A DNA stretch of 64,000 nt, taken from Buddleja alternifolia. Its lineage: Eukaryota > Streptophyta > Magnoliopsida > Lamiales > Scrophulariaceae. Shown piece after piece: positions 23,822-34,298 of this stretch; position 1 is the first letter of the stretch; each line of letters begins with the position of its first letter. The stretch is taken from positions 15,629,134-15,693,133 of the forward strand of contig CM033401.1 in the NCBI GenBank assembly GCA_019426215.1, read 5' to 3'. The position numbers were made by a program, and so were the translations under genes. The notes under the pieces are model-generated. The model saw nothing but the letters and a program-made list of their open reading frames with translations, was not told the origin of the DNA and did no database searches.

Positions 23822-24180
23822 CCCATCGGGTCAAATACTTCGAACCTGAGCAAAACGAGGAGCGACTAAGGGAAGAGCTGGACCAAATCGAGGAGGGCAA
23901 AGATAAGGCATACTTGAGGATAGAGCAGTACAAACAAAGAATCATGGCAAACTAGGCAGCAAGGGTGAAGGCTAGATCTCTACAGGTGGGTGATTTGGTA
24001 CTCAAGAGAGTAGATGCAGTGCGCACAATGAAGAAGTTGGACCCTAACTGGGAGGGTCCCTACAAAGTAATCAAGGTGTTAACGGGAGGAGCATACGAGC
24101 TGGAGGACAACCAAGGAAAACTACTCCCTAGTCCGTGGAACATACAAAATTTGAAAAACTCTATATTCAATTATTCGTGA
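23822..24180 (+). pseudogene. C-terminal remnant of integrase fused behind gag by deletion
   Basis: The frame reads YFEPEQNEERLREELDQIEE, then KDKAYLRIEQYKQR. After a stop near 23955 it continues ARVKARSLQVGDLVLKRVDA, then LDPNWEGPYKVIKV and GGAYELED. This is the known C-terminal end of plant gypsy integrase. The gag tail lies immediately upstream, so about 3-4 kb of pol expected in a full element is missing. The junction is near 23790-23820. Confidence 0.8.
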
Positions 24181-24754
24181 TATGTTTTATTTTGCGATTC
24201 AATGTATGGTTTCACCAAATTGCTAATGTTTTTGTGAGTAGTGATGGTTTTTGTTTTCAGGAAATACCTAAGATTGTAGTACCTTCTTTGCAACGTCAGA
24301 TGCGGAGCTCCAAAGTTCTAGTAAGAATTTATTTTATATTTCTGATTATATGTACGTATATATAAATTGATTATTGAAATGTGGAGTAAGGGTAGTTGGT
24401 GGCAGGGAGGTAGTCGGAGGACTAGGAATGTACCACCTGGGTAGGTAGCCGGGGTCCGTGACGCCAGGCGTAAAATCAGTGGCGAACCCGAAGGCCCTAT
24501 ACCAAGAGGAAATAAGGAGGGATTGGGTGAGGAACCACATTCGGGGTGGTTCCAGGACCTGTCCTAGGAAGACCGGGGTTTGGAGCGGCAAGGAGGAAGG
24601 GGTAGCCATAAGGTTGGAGAAGAAATAAGGAAGGCAGGTACGGAGAAATGTGGGAAATAAGGCAGGATACCTGCGGTAAGGGCTAGCCACCCGAGCCCGT
24701 TTAGGAAATTTGTGTACGGAGGGGAGGAAAAGGTGTAATAAGGCAGGTGGCAAA
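24181..24754. other. 3' region of the pol-less Tat element, first part
   Basis: No + strand gene is seen. Minus-strand frames are open across 24346-24961, but this reflects low stop content in the repeats downstream. The sequence is G-rich on the + strand from about 24380. Confidence 0.45.
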
Positions 24755-25011
24755 TGCAAGTCTCCACGATTGCATAGGTGCGGTGAAAGTCCCCACGATT
24801 GTACGCGCTTGTTGACGGGTGTTCGATCCCGTGTGCAAGTCTCCACGATTGCAAGTGCAAGTCCCCACAATTGCATAAGAGAAAATAAGGGTGTTTGATC
24901 CCGATGCAAGTCTCCACAATTGCATAATGATAGTGCAAGTCCACATGATTGCAGGTGTCAAGAAATTACTAAGAATTGACGGATGTTTTGAAGCAAGTCC
25001 CCACGATTGCG
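24755..25011 (+). repeat. Cluster of seven 20-nt mini-hairpin repeats
   Basis: The consensus is TGCAAGTCYCCACGATTGCA. Copies start at 24755, 24784, 24834, 24856, 24905, 24934 and 24992. TGCAA pairs with TTGCA and TC with GA around a short loop. The changes seen mostly spare the stem ends. A motif GTTCGATCCCG or GTTTGATCCCG precedes copies three and five, so part of the cluster is a duplicated block of about 71 bp. The 3' regions of Tat elements are known to gather tandem repeats. Confidence 0.85.
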
Positions 25012-26324
25012 GAAATTGTACTACCTGACCCAGCTGCAGCTATAGCTCAGTGTAGGTCTGGGGTATTACCTGAAAACTGATTAATTTGTTTGATTTTCGT
25101 GAGGTATATTGGATGTTGGATTCCACAGGAAATGCTAAGCAAATGTTTAAAATTCCACGATAGAGGTATGGTTATGATATTTTGTGACGATTTTATGAAC
25201 ACTATTTTATAGCAATTTCATTCACTGTTTATCCTACTAAATTTATCTTGTGATGAAGTAACACTAAGGCTAACCTACTCCTCTGAGAAGGGAGAGCAAG
25301 TTTGGTTCTATTTTTTATTTTGTGAAACGAGGCAGGTAAGACGTAGGCAAAGCTGAGCAATATGACCTGCAAACCGGAGGAACTGTGGATCTCCCTGCCT
25401 AAGACCTAGGCAAGTGAAGAGAAGGAGAAAGAAGGAGTGAGAAGTACACACGCTTGTTCAAAAGCACAATTCGTAAAGAAAGGAAAATTACTTTGCAAGC
25501 TTTGTCTCGGCAAAGAGAGAAATAGCATTAGCCAAATCACAGAGGGTAGCCTCAGCAACAGGCTTCCCAGGTGAAGCAACAACCTTCTGGTCTACTACAT
25601 GGTAGGCGACCGGACCTACATAGGAAGGATTCTTTGGCATAGATAGAGAGGTCACGCCTGTGATCATAGCGATAGAAGATTCTTCGCGATGTCGGTACTC
25701 AAAAAAAGAAATTTCTCTGCAACATACATCAAATTGATCATGGATCAACTAAAGAAGGGTCATGGACGCGACTATCCGACCTACGGAGGTTTGCAAGTCT
25801 GCGAGGTTCGGAGAAAGCATGTATAGACCTAATGTACCTGTTCTTGGACATCCAAAGCTGGAAAAGATGATGCCAGAGGTGGTCATAAGATCACTTCAAT
25901 AGATGACATACCTGGAACTGCATGACCTGGACAAGCTAGAGAAGTAACTATAGGTTGCGCCATTCATGGTTGCGGACCTGCAGGACACCAACATGAAGAA
26001 AAGGGAGGATTCACCTCTAGTAAGTAGATTCGACACTATGATGACTGGTGGGCCATCGCCATGACTAATCAAACATGCCATTTGAAGTTTTCTGGAAGAA
26101 TGGAGTATGAAACACTCAAAGAAATAGTGGAGTACAGAAAAAGTCAATCAAGTTGTTACGAATTCTTGAATCTATCTAGAGAGGAAGATTTATCTTAGCT
26201 CTGTACCTCAAACAGCTATGCAGCTGAGGCAGCTGGGCAATTTTGTCAGCTTGGCCTACAACACTTGTTTCTTTTCAACTCTTACAGCTTGACTATGTCA
26301 AACTTTAGAGTTGCGGGGACTTAT
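25012..26324. other. 3' region of the pol-less Tat element, second part
   Basis: No supported gene is present. A short minus-strand frame at 25488-25748 has no recognisable domain. The segment ends with TTGCGGGGACTTAT just before the LTR at 26325, a probable polypurine tract. Confidence 0.45.
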
Positions 26325-26900
26325 TGATGTGAGTAGAAATCCGTCTTTGGGCCAAGTTGGGTAGTCCAATACCTTATGGGCCCAAGCCCAAAGGTTTTAT
26401 GGACTTGGATCATTCTAGAAGATATTATATTCGGACATACTTAGCTGGAGGCCCCGACGACCAGACCTGCACAGGTAGGGCATTGTTAATTATGGACAGC
26501 CTGGAGACAAGATCTAATCAATCACCAACCTTGCCAAATATAGACCTGTGGAGATCAGGCCCGAGATTCTATATATTTACCATTTATACCTTCTTAAATA
26601 TATCCCAAAATAGAGGGATCATGATTTATTCTTATTACCTTATGTATTTTAGGCATAGTTGACTTACCATTCTAGCCCACCCATCAATTACTTGTATAAA
26701 TACCCCCATTGAGGATGAATAAACCAAGCTACAAATTACACCTGTGGACGTAGGTCTTCATTAGACCGAACCACGTTAAATCTCTTGTTATTTACATTAT
26801 TGCTCTTATATTATATATATATATATATAATCTCACTATAACACTCATATTCTTCCATATATTAATATAAATATTATTGATGTGAAACCCACACACATCA
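26325..26900 (+). mobile_element. 3' LTR of the pol-less Tat element (576 bp)
   Basis: It matches 20628-21205 nearly base for base, with the same TGATGTG start and CACACATCA end, TATA box and (TA)n tract. The next bases (GTAAT) form the target duplication, and copia LTR sequence resumes. Confidence 0.9.
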
Positions 26901-26998
26901 GTAATTATCCTTATATTTAAAACAAGGCTGATATAGTGTTTTACATTTAAGATGGCATAGCCCAAAACAAATGGCTCGCCGGACACCTAACACCATCA

Positions 26999-27013
26999 AT
27001 CTCCCACTTGCCC
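26999..27013 (-). promoter_or_regulatory. Polypurine tract of the minus-strand copia element
   Basis: The minus strand reads GGGCAAGTGGGAGAT directly before the LTR start. The AAGTGGGAGAT form is common before copia 3' LTRs. It primes plus-strand DNA synthesis. Confidence 0.75.
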
Positions 27014-27079
27014 TAGAGCTAGTTGCCCTTGTACTTTAGTCTCAAAATTTCCAGATGTTTTTCAAATACATTTTGACTC

Positions 27080-27704
27080 AAAGCTTTGGTTAAGGGGTCA
27101 GCTAGGTTTCCGCCGAGTCTACTCGTTCTACTAAAATGTCACCTTTTTCCACTATCTCTCTGATGAGATGATATCATCTAAGAATATGTTTGGATCTTTG
27201 GTGAGATCTAGGCTCTTTCGTCATAGCTATAGCTCCATTATTATCACAGTACAGAAGCACTGGATTAACAATGGAGGGAACTACGTCCAATTCATGGATA
27301 ATGTTCCTCATCCAAACAGCTTCCTTTGTCGCTTCAGCAACAGCTATATACTCAGCTTCTGTGGTGGAGTCAACCATTGTCTCCTGCTTGGATCTCTTCC
27401 AGCTTATAGCTTCTCCATTAAGTATAAACACATATCCGTATATCGATTTAAGATCGTCTACGTCCGACTAAAAACTAGAGTCCATATAGCACTCTAGTTC
27501 CAATTTTTCTCCACCGTATACCAGAAAAAGATCTTGAGTACGCCTTAAGTACTTTAGGATCGCTTTCACGGCAGTCCAGTGGTCTTCCCCTGGATTCGAC
27601 TGGAACCGACTTGCTACACTAAGTGCATAAGCCACATCCGGTCTAGTACATAGCATATCATACATAATGTTTCCTATTGCCGAAGCATAAGGAATCTTTG
27701 ACAT
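27080..27704 (-). pseudogene. RNase H of the minus-strand copia element
   Basis: The frame 27468-27704 holds YASAIGNIMYDMLCTRPDVA and ends DSSF followed by TAG. In the same frame 27174-27431 continues SDVDDLKSIYGYVF, then DSTTEAEYIAVAEA, then YCDNNGAIAM and KHILR. The D, E and D residues are present. The TAG probably replaces CAG. The enzyme would degrade the RNA strand of the cDNA hybrid. Confidence 0.85.
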
Positions 27705-28480
27705 TCTCTCTCTTTTTTTAGGTGTCCTTGGGACATCGATTTAGAGAGAGAGATTCCATGTCTTGCTTGAAGGAATCCTTTCTTAGAATCTCCTATACTG
27801 AATCTATTCAAGATTTGTTCTATGTACTTAGATTGGGAGAGTCCTAGCAACCTACTTTCCCTTTCTCGGTGTATCTTCATACCAAGAACGTAGGATGCTT
27901 CTCCCATATGTTTCATTGAAAATTAGGTCGACAACCAACCTTTCGTTGATTATAACATTTCTACATCATTTCCAATGAGAAGAATGTCATCAACGTAGAG
28001 TATCAAAAAGCTTGTGGCTCTCCCACTAACTTTCTTGTACACATAACCATTCTTGATGTAGCCGTATTCCTTTACGGCTTCATCAAACCTCAAAGTCCAG
28101 CTTCGGCAAGCTTGCTTCAAGCCATGAATGGATCTTTGTAGCTTGCACATCTTGTGCTCGCTCCCACTGGATGTGAAACCCTCCGGCTGTTCCATGTAGA
28201 TTTTCTCATCAATGTTTCCATTGAGGAAAGCCGTTTTCACATCCATCTGCCAAATCTCATAATCGATATAGACAGATATGGACAATAGAATCCTAATTGA
28301 CTTGTTCATCGCGACTGTCAAAAAAGTCTCGTCATAGTCAATTGCTTGCTTTTGAGTATAACCCTTTGCCACCAAGCGAGCCTTGAAGGTAGTAACCTCC
28401 CCATCTACTCCGAACTTGTGTTTGTATACCCACTTACAACCAATGGCCTTAATGCCTAGTGGTGGGTCTACCAAGCCCAA
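27674..28480 (-). pseudogene. Reverse transcriptase of the minus-strand copia element
   Basis: The 176-codon frame 27950-28480 starts within the fingers (CKWVYKHKFG, then FKARLVAKGYTQ) and includes DVKTAFLNGNIDEKIYMEQP. It reaches an intact LYVDDILLIG catalytic box (YVDD codons at 27986-27997). A frame change near 27930 leads to 27674-27916 with MGEASYVLGMKIHRER. The catalytic core is thus preserved, and a single lesion separates it from the thumb. It is the best preserved RT in the window. Confidence 0.85.
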
Positions 28481-28751
28481 ACCTTTTTGGAGTACATGGA
28501 TTCAATTTTAGATTCCATGGTTTCAGACCATTTTCCTGAGTCCTTGTTGGATATTGCCTCATCCTTTCGGATCTCCTCGGAGGTGGAATTTGTGTACTTA
28601 CAGTTTGTGGTTCATTTTTCTCTTCATTCACTGCCAATGGTGTTTGTGTTTCTTGAGTTTCCTCAAGTTCTATCACTCTATCTATGCTCCCACTAAAGTG
28701 TTGCTTCTCCACGAACACAGCGTTCCTTGAAACAATTACCTTTTGTTCCAA
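28449..28751 (-). pseudogene. Integrase-RT linker of the minus-strand copia element
   Basis: The 100-codon frame starts near the end of integrase (VSRNAVFVEKQ). It continues through an acidic and Pro/Arg-rich linker with PPPRRSERMRQYP, a motif common before copia RT. No enzyme domain lies here. It overlaps the RT frame by a frame change near 28480. Confidence 0.65.
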
Positions 28752-28766
28752 GGTGTGATAAAAGTA

Positions 28767-29762
28767 TTACACATAGGACTCTTTAGGGTAACTCACAAAT
28801 TTACATAAGATAGATCTCGAATCTAACTTATCTCCCACTAGCTTCTTGACATGAGCAGCATGTCCCCATACTCTTAGGTACTTGAATGAGGGTGGTTTGC
28901 CGTGCCACAACTTATACGGTACTTCATGAACACTTTTCGACGGTAATCTATTTAATAGATAACCCGCCGTCTCCAGGGCATAGCCCCAGAAGAACATAGG
29001 CAAATCGGTGGACATCATCATTGACCGAGCCATGTCCATCAATGTGCGGTTTCTTCGCTCAGACACGCTGTTTAATTGCGGTCTTCAAGGTAGCGTCCAC
29101 TGAGAGAGAAACCCATTCTCTTTCAAATAATCCAAGAACTCACCGGACAAGTATTCTCCTCCTCGATCAGATCAAAGAGTTTTAATGCTTTTACCAGTTT
29201 GTTTCTCCAATTCTTTTCTAAATTCCTTGAACTTATCAAAGGCCTCAGATTTGAATCTAATAAGATATAAATAACCATACCTACAATAATCATCGGTAAA
29301 GGTTATGAAGTAAGAAAAGTTCCCTAATACATTGACACTGAGCGCTCCACACACATCTGTGCGAACTAGCTCAGGCAAATCCTTAGCTCGTTCCATTTGG
29401 CCTCCAAATCGTGACTTTATCATTTTTTCTTTCAAACAAGGTTCACAAGTCGGTAGTTCCTCTTCTTCATTAAGCTCGAGGAAACTTGACAACTTGCGAA
29501 TCCTATCTTTAGATGCATGAACAAGTCTAGCATGCCAGATTCGTACATTAGGTGGATCATTAGATTTATGCTTTCCCATGTTTATTGGTTGAATTGCAAG
29601 AGAATTAGTATACGGGTAAACACAAAGGTTGCTATACATACATGCTCTAATGATTAATTTAGAACCCAAAAACATTGAACAAAAACCATTATTTATATTA
29701 AAAGAAATACCTTCCTTGTTAATCAATCCAGGAACATAATAAACATCCTTTAAAGTAAACAT
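28767..29762 (-). pseudogene. Integrase of the minus-strand copia element (two nonsense changes)
   Basis: The frame from 29762 shows VYYVPGL, the zinc-binding part (WHARLVHA, CEPCLKEKM) and the core with RTDVCGAL (first Asp). A TGA then stands directly before SDRGGEY (second Asp). A second TGA follows QWTLP, and SERRNRTLMDMARS carries the Glu. In relatives both stop positions are usually Arg, so both fit CGA to TGA changes. The downstream part (28767-29066) reads FWGYALETAGYLLNRLPSK. The triad is intact. Confidence 0.85.
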
Positions 29763-29771
29763 ACTAATATC

Positions 29772-30041
29772 CTAAAGAACTAAAATGACGTTTCCAATAG
29801 CCTTCGCAGCTACAGACACTTCATTAGCCATTCTCAGGACCATGTCCCCATCATCCAACTCTCTGCTTCTAGACAGCACCTGCAAATCATTGCAAAGGTG
29901 AGTACCACAGCCGGTGTCAAACACCCAAGAAGCATGGTTAATTGATAAATTAACCTCAACAATAAATACACCTTTGTTGTGGCTTTGATGGCAGTAGGAC
30001 AATCTTTGCTCAAGTGTTCCATCCCATGGCAATGAGCGCAA
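29772..30041 (-). pseudogene. Protease of the minus-strand copia element
   Basis: The frame holds SWVFDTGCGTHLC (29896-29925), with the D-T-G active site of copia protease, then LRMANEVSVAAKAIGNVILVL. A stop at about 29772 lies just before the integrase frame. The front of this frame overlaps the gag zinc-knuckle region in another frame. Confidence 0.75.
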
Positions 30042-30260
30042 TCACCCTCTGAAGTTTTATCTCCAAATGTTCTCTCCAACTCGTCAACGATATTCTTGGC
30101 TAGTTTGATCTTTCCGTATGTCTCAATCATGCGTTCAGACATCATAGACAATATGAGACATCAAACATAAGCCTCATCATTGATTTGCTCTGTCCAGTAC
30201 TCCAAAGTACGAGCATTAGTTGTAGGTTTGGGCTAAGGTGGGACTTCCCCTTTGATTATG
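29980..30260 (-). pseudogene. Short gag remnant with zinc knuckle, minus-strand copia element
   Basis: The frame 29834-30151 begins MMSERMIETYGKIKLAKNI and contains CAHCHGMEHLSKDC (about 30000-30041), a perfect CX2CX4HX4C RNA-binding knuckle. Upstream to about 30260 the minus strand still reads like Gag in pieces. The main N-terminal Gag domain of roughly 200 residues is not found, so gag is strongly shortened. Confidence 0.65.
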
Positions 30261-32150
30261 TAATCAACCCCTTAACCCTGAGATATACATCTAAAGCCAA
30301 ACGTCAATATGTGTACTTCGAGCAAGCAAACTTGTTGTGTTTGATAATCCATAGACAAGTATAAATGATTTCCATGATATTACTGTGTAAAATGTGATAA
30401 AGCGAAAAAACGATCATTAGCATTTAGTTCTAACATATATTCACATGCAATTAAGGAATTTTAAATATACATGTGCGCTCCCACTGACTTTTCAAAATCC
30501 GTCACCCCAATTGATAGAAGATGGGAAACTCAAGCATTTCCAGTGGACTCGAGCGTCAAAAGTCCCAACATCGTTCCACGACTCATGAGACAATGGGCGG
30601 TAACATTTGAACAGGCACGAAGGCCCCATCCACATCCAGTGGCTCTCGAGATGTTTGCTTCAAATTTCATGTACGTCACGAGAACACGATGCAACCATAC
30701 ACTAGTCTGTGTTTAAGTCTGACCCATCAAATTCTCATAGCATAATAATAGCCAGGTGGTCCCACGACTCAGGGACAACTCCTTAGAGAAACTGAGACCC
30801 ATGTGCACTTCTAGGATGACCACTTGTCATATAGAAGGCCTAGTTGTGAGATTAGTACACTTAACTTGCCACCATTCCACGACTCGTGAGACAATTGATG
30901 ACAAGTCGCGCTTATTCCCTCTCACATCTAATGATGGAAGGCACTGGACCTAATCAAGGGGCTCCCGGGCCCCCGATTTATCCATTTAGGGACTTTATAA
31001 GGATAAAGGGGTTTTTCAAAAATATGGTCTCTCACTTTCAATTACATATCTTTCTTAGTTGATTATGCAAACATGCACAACATACATAACATAAGAAAAT
31101 AAGCAACCATACATAAAACGGTAAATGTGATCTTAGTCAAGCCAATACCTAAACAGCCCGAGCCATCAAGGTGTTGACCAATCTAATCTAAGGACCCAGA
31201 CCCTACACTAAGGTCTTCAAATCTCCATGAGCTTGAACGTCTTCATTTTCATCTTCAAAAATACATTTAAAGAAACCTTTCCCTCTCATTTACAATAAAA
31301 GAAAAACATAGGATGTAGGCCTCAAATCAAAATAACGACTAGTCTATGGCTCGACCTGGATCACCACATAATCACATAAACATGCTATCATGCAAATATG
31401 AATTAATATTTACCGTCTTTAATTAAGGATAATCAAATTAATTAAGGGATTCAAAGACTCTAAATTCTACAAATCAATTTTAGAAACTTCACATGAAAAA
31501 GTCATACTTTTCCAATTAATCTAAAAAGATTTTCCAAAAACCTAATTTTATCCAATTCCGAAAATTAATAAAATTCCATCTTATTTCAATTTTCAAAATT
31601 AAATAAAACCTTCAATTTTGAAATACTCAATTTTAGAACATACTTAAAATAATTTTAATTTGAGATTCAAAAACTCAATTTTGTAAAATCACAAATTAGG
31701 GTTGCACTTTTAATTTAATTGCAAAAACAACTCAAGCCTAAAACGCAATTATTACGAGAAACATTTGGAAATTAAGAGAAATTACATCTCAAACCCTAGG
31801 TCAAGACAAGGCGGCCCGACATTCACCGCCGTGCGTCGTCGTCCGTTCAGCGACGCGCGTAGCGTGCTGCTGCGCACGCTCCACCAAACAGCGTTGTTTC
31901 TATTCGCGGCAACTGCTCGTCGCCGTCGTGCAGGGGTGGAGCTATTCCGGTAGCGCTGCCTATCGCGACGGTGACCCTTATTTTATTTTTTAAAACAAAA
32001 CATAAAAATGCAGCCCTTCGATTTTCAGATTAACTCCAAATCAACGGATCCAAAAATTAAACAGAAAATTCAACCAATTCCAATATGCAATAAAAACAAA
32101 TTTTAAAGCATATGAATATGAAAAAAAATCCGATCCATGTCTAAACCTTT
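30261..32150 (-). other. Long leader of the minus-strand copia element
   Basis: No protein domain is found on either strand over 1.9 kb. Three copies of a motif like CCACGACTCATGAGACAA lie near 30573, 30762 and 30877. A GC-rich patch lies at 31797-31975. The rest is AT-rich. The leader may include decayed gag or unrelated captured DNA. Confidence 0.5.
31797..31975. other. GC-rich patch in an AT-rich copia leader
   Basis: This stretch is rich in CG dinucleotides (for example GCCGTGCGTCGTCGTCC) and differs sharply from its AT-rich flanks. A 62-codon + strand frame covers it, but the composition alone could keep it open. It may be a captured host fragment or a CpG-rich regulatory piece. I cannot identify it. 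Confidence 0.4.
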
Positions 32151-32162
32151 GCTCTGATACCA
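32151..32162 (-). promoter_or_regulatory. tRNA-iMet primer-binding site of the minus-strand copia element
   Basis: The minus strand reads TGGTATCAGAGC one base after the LTR end at 32164. It complements plant initiator tRNA-Met. Confidence 0.9.
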
Positions 32163-32163
32163 C

Positions 32164-32726
32164 TGTTGGGATCGGTACAACCACTAGGGACGCCGGCGCA
32201 GTGAAAAACATATAATTTGAAAAATTAAAGCAGCATCTCCGAAATTAGTGCTAGGTCGACATGATACCATCGGATTCAAAACTATCCTAGAAGATGGTTT
32301 ACTCATGTTTACCTCTTGTAGACCTTAAAGCAGCAACGTCTTTTTAAGCTACTCCCTGCTACAGTCTTCGAATTGGATTTGCCGTAGCACCCCAAGTGTT
32401 GCGCCTCTGAGATGTATCTACACCCTAGCTCGTACCCTCGATTTTCTTCACCAGTGCTAGCAAGAAGAATATCGAATTTTGACTTTTTGAGGAAAAAAGG
32501 TTAGGAATTAATTTTAGTGTTATTCGAACTCAACACATGAGTTTGAAGAATTCTTGTGAAAGAAAAATTGGGAGAGAATAAATGAAAAGGACTTGTATAA
32601 TTTTTTTTATCAATCCTTCATTAAATTTAAAAGAGGTGGAACACATATATATATAGAGTCCACCTAGGGTAAACCACACGTACACACACACGCCTCTCAC
32701 CTAAAATTTAGGGTATGCATGCTTGT

Positions 32727-32757
<31 letters not shown>

Positions 32758-33024
32758 TTTTTCCTTTTCTTTTATTCTCTTTCCTTAGTTAGTTGGACTC
32801 TTTCCAACTAGTTAGATATTACCATATCTATTGATATCCTAACATATATCTTATAAGATCTTCCCTTTTTAATTAGTTACCTTAACCAATTAAAAGATCC
32901 TACTAAATATATTTATAAGATATTAATATATATATATATATATATATATACAAACTTGGTGAGCAAGATAAATCTTTCCACCACATCCTCACATACACAT
33001 ACACACGCCACACGTGCACAAATG

Positions 33025-33058
<34 letters not shown>

Positions 33059-34257
33059 GTTATTTCTTTCTCTTATAAATTAATTAGTCCTTTCCAATTT
33101 AATATTTTAATATTAAATTATAGGACCATTTATTAATTCTTTTTTCTTGATTAATTAAATCCAATTAATTAATCCCTCCATCAATTCACAATGAATTAAC
33201 TAGCCAATAGGTACTACACTAAGTTATGTGTGTGACCCCTCAGGTTCGTTAACAAGCTAGCAATAACTCCTCTTTTAGGCTATATTAATTATTCTAAATA
33301 ATTAACTAGAGCTTTTATTAATCTCACCAAATTAACCTAAGGCACCTATTAATCATGGTTCGATGTCTAGCAACGTCCCCATGACTTCCTAGATGTCAAC
33401 GACGAAAAACAAACCTATCCGAGTTACGATCGTCATGTGAGTAGAAGCCCTTCATCAGTTTCCTATCTATGGTCTTGAGTATGGCGACGGTTGAACCTTA
33501 ATAACGTTAGAAACTATGACTGTGTTGTAACATCTAATGATCCAGTCTTTTAATATGGGACCACTAATCCCTCTTAGAAGACCATTGCTTTGATAAAAAA
33601 CTTTCTCGATGATTTAGATTCTCGCAACAGCATAGAAAATACCGGGTACTTGTGACCTTGGATGAATCCTTCTCCGACTGCTATTTGTTCCATTGTGCTA
33701 TAAGACTATACCCAATATACACACCGTATGACTCTCCTGGAGTGCACGTGCATATCAGAGCATAGTGGATAGTACCCTTTCCACTGACATCTCAGGTCTA
33801 AGGACTAATCTCACACTACGAAACCCATGGACTCCATGTTCGACAGCACAAACTAGGGAGTCCTTTAGCGGGGCCGTTCAATTCCATAATCAAAGTATGA
33901 ATCTTCATACATGTGTTGTCATACAAGCCATCGACAATGGAAGACATCGACCTCTTGGGAGAGTTACATGCATGAACAAGTCTTGACGGGGCCAGTGATA
34001 TCCCACATCTCACAGCCTCTATGACTTGGAACATTACTTAGGATTACGGTCTTTGAGAGCATGCCATATGTATCTCGACCGCTCCCCTAACCATATGTAA
34101 TCAATGGGATCTTTATCTATACTAACACTAGCTATAACAATAAAGAAGCATACTATAAAGAAATATTCAACATATTTATAACAAGGTTGTCATAGTGTTT
34201 TACATTTAAGATGGCAGAGCCCAAAGCAAATGGATCGCCAGGCACCTAACACTATTA
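32164..34257 (-). mobile_element. 5' LTR of the minus-strand copia element (2094 bp)
   Basis: The + strand starts TGTTGGGATCGG and ends CACTATTA, where the twin LTR has CACCATCA, so the terminal CA has mutated to TA. It is followed by the target duplication AAGAG. TA and TG microsatellites lie near 32727-32755, 32926-32952 and 33025-33057. The open frames at 33765-34034 are not genes. Confidence 0.85.
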
Positions 34258-34298
34258 AAGAGTGCTTTAAAGTCCAAGAAGAAATTTATGTGGAGCAG
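34258..34298 (+). pseudogene. Short SIRE reverse transcriptase fragment
   Basis: AAGAG is followed by about 36 bp that match SIRE RT at 54785-54830, except for a 10-bp deletion (cctgaatggt). It links the copia insertion to the Athila-like block and is repeated on the far side of that block. Confidence 0.85.

Larger units (their letters stand above)
20628..26900 (+). mobile_element. Non-autonomous Tat-type gypsy element with gag and no pol
   Basis: Two LTRs (20628-21205 and 26325-26900) have TGATGTG...CACATCA ends. A PBS adjoins the left one. The flanks are ATAAT (20623-20627) and GTAAT (26901-26905), a 4-of-5 target duplication. Inside are a degraded gag and, after a deletion, only the C-terminal tail of integrase, followed by a 2.1-kb 3' region with a hairpin-repeat cluster. 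Protease, RT, RNase H and the integrase core are absent. It would depend on proteins of an autonomous relative. Confidence 0.85.
17083..26998 (-). mobile_element. 3' LTR of the minus-strand copia element, in three pieces
   Basis: The pieces are 17083-18832, 20574-20627 and 26901-26998, about 1.9 kb in total. They align with the right LTR (32164-34257), which has extra sequence near 33980-34150. The + strand start is TGTTCGGATCGG and the end CACCATCA. The pieces are separated by a solo LTR (18833-20573) and a pol-less Tat element (20628-26900). TA-rich microsatellites occur near 17650-17668, 17839-17862 and 17940-17960. Confidence 0.85.
17083..34257 (-). mobile_element. Full-length Ty1/copia element on the minus strand (nested in SIRE RT)
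   Basis: The target duplication AAGAG lies at 17078-17082 and 34258-34262. The right (5') LTR is 32164-34257 and the left (3') LTR is 17083-26998, split by two later insertions. The internal part (26999-32163) holds gag, protease, integrase, RT and RNase H on the minus strand, in copia order. Its tRNA-Met PBS is at 32151-32162 and a polypurine tract adjoins 26999. The lineage may be Tork/Angela-like (DVKTAFLNGNIDEKIYMEQP), with low certainty. The genes have few lesions, so it is younger than its SIRE host. Confidence 0.9.

Noticed and set aside
22869..23945. Minus-strand frames opposite the Tat gag
   Set aside because: The + strand shows a clear Gag domain, while the minus frames show none.
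24346..24961. Three overlapping minus-strand open frames (up to 187 codons)
   Set aside because: They lie over the 20-nt repeat cluster and its flank, which lack stops in minus frames. The peptides only repeat short words (for example NRGDLH) and no domain is seen.
24755..25011. CRISPR-like array
   Set aside because: Spacing is irregular (22 to 58 bp), there are no uniform spacers, and the window is plant DNA.
31765..31953. Small host gene in the GC-rich patch
   Set aside because: The 62-codon frame has no domain, and high GC alone can keep a frame open.
32151..32162. tRNA gene at TGGTATCAGAGC (also 12735, 43440)
   Set aside because: Only the primer-binding complement is present, next to LTR ends. 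No cloverleaf can be made.
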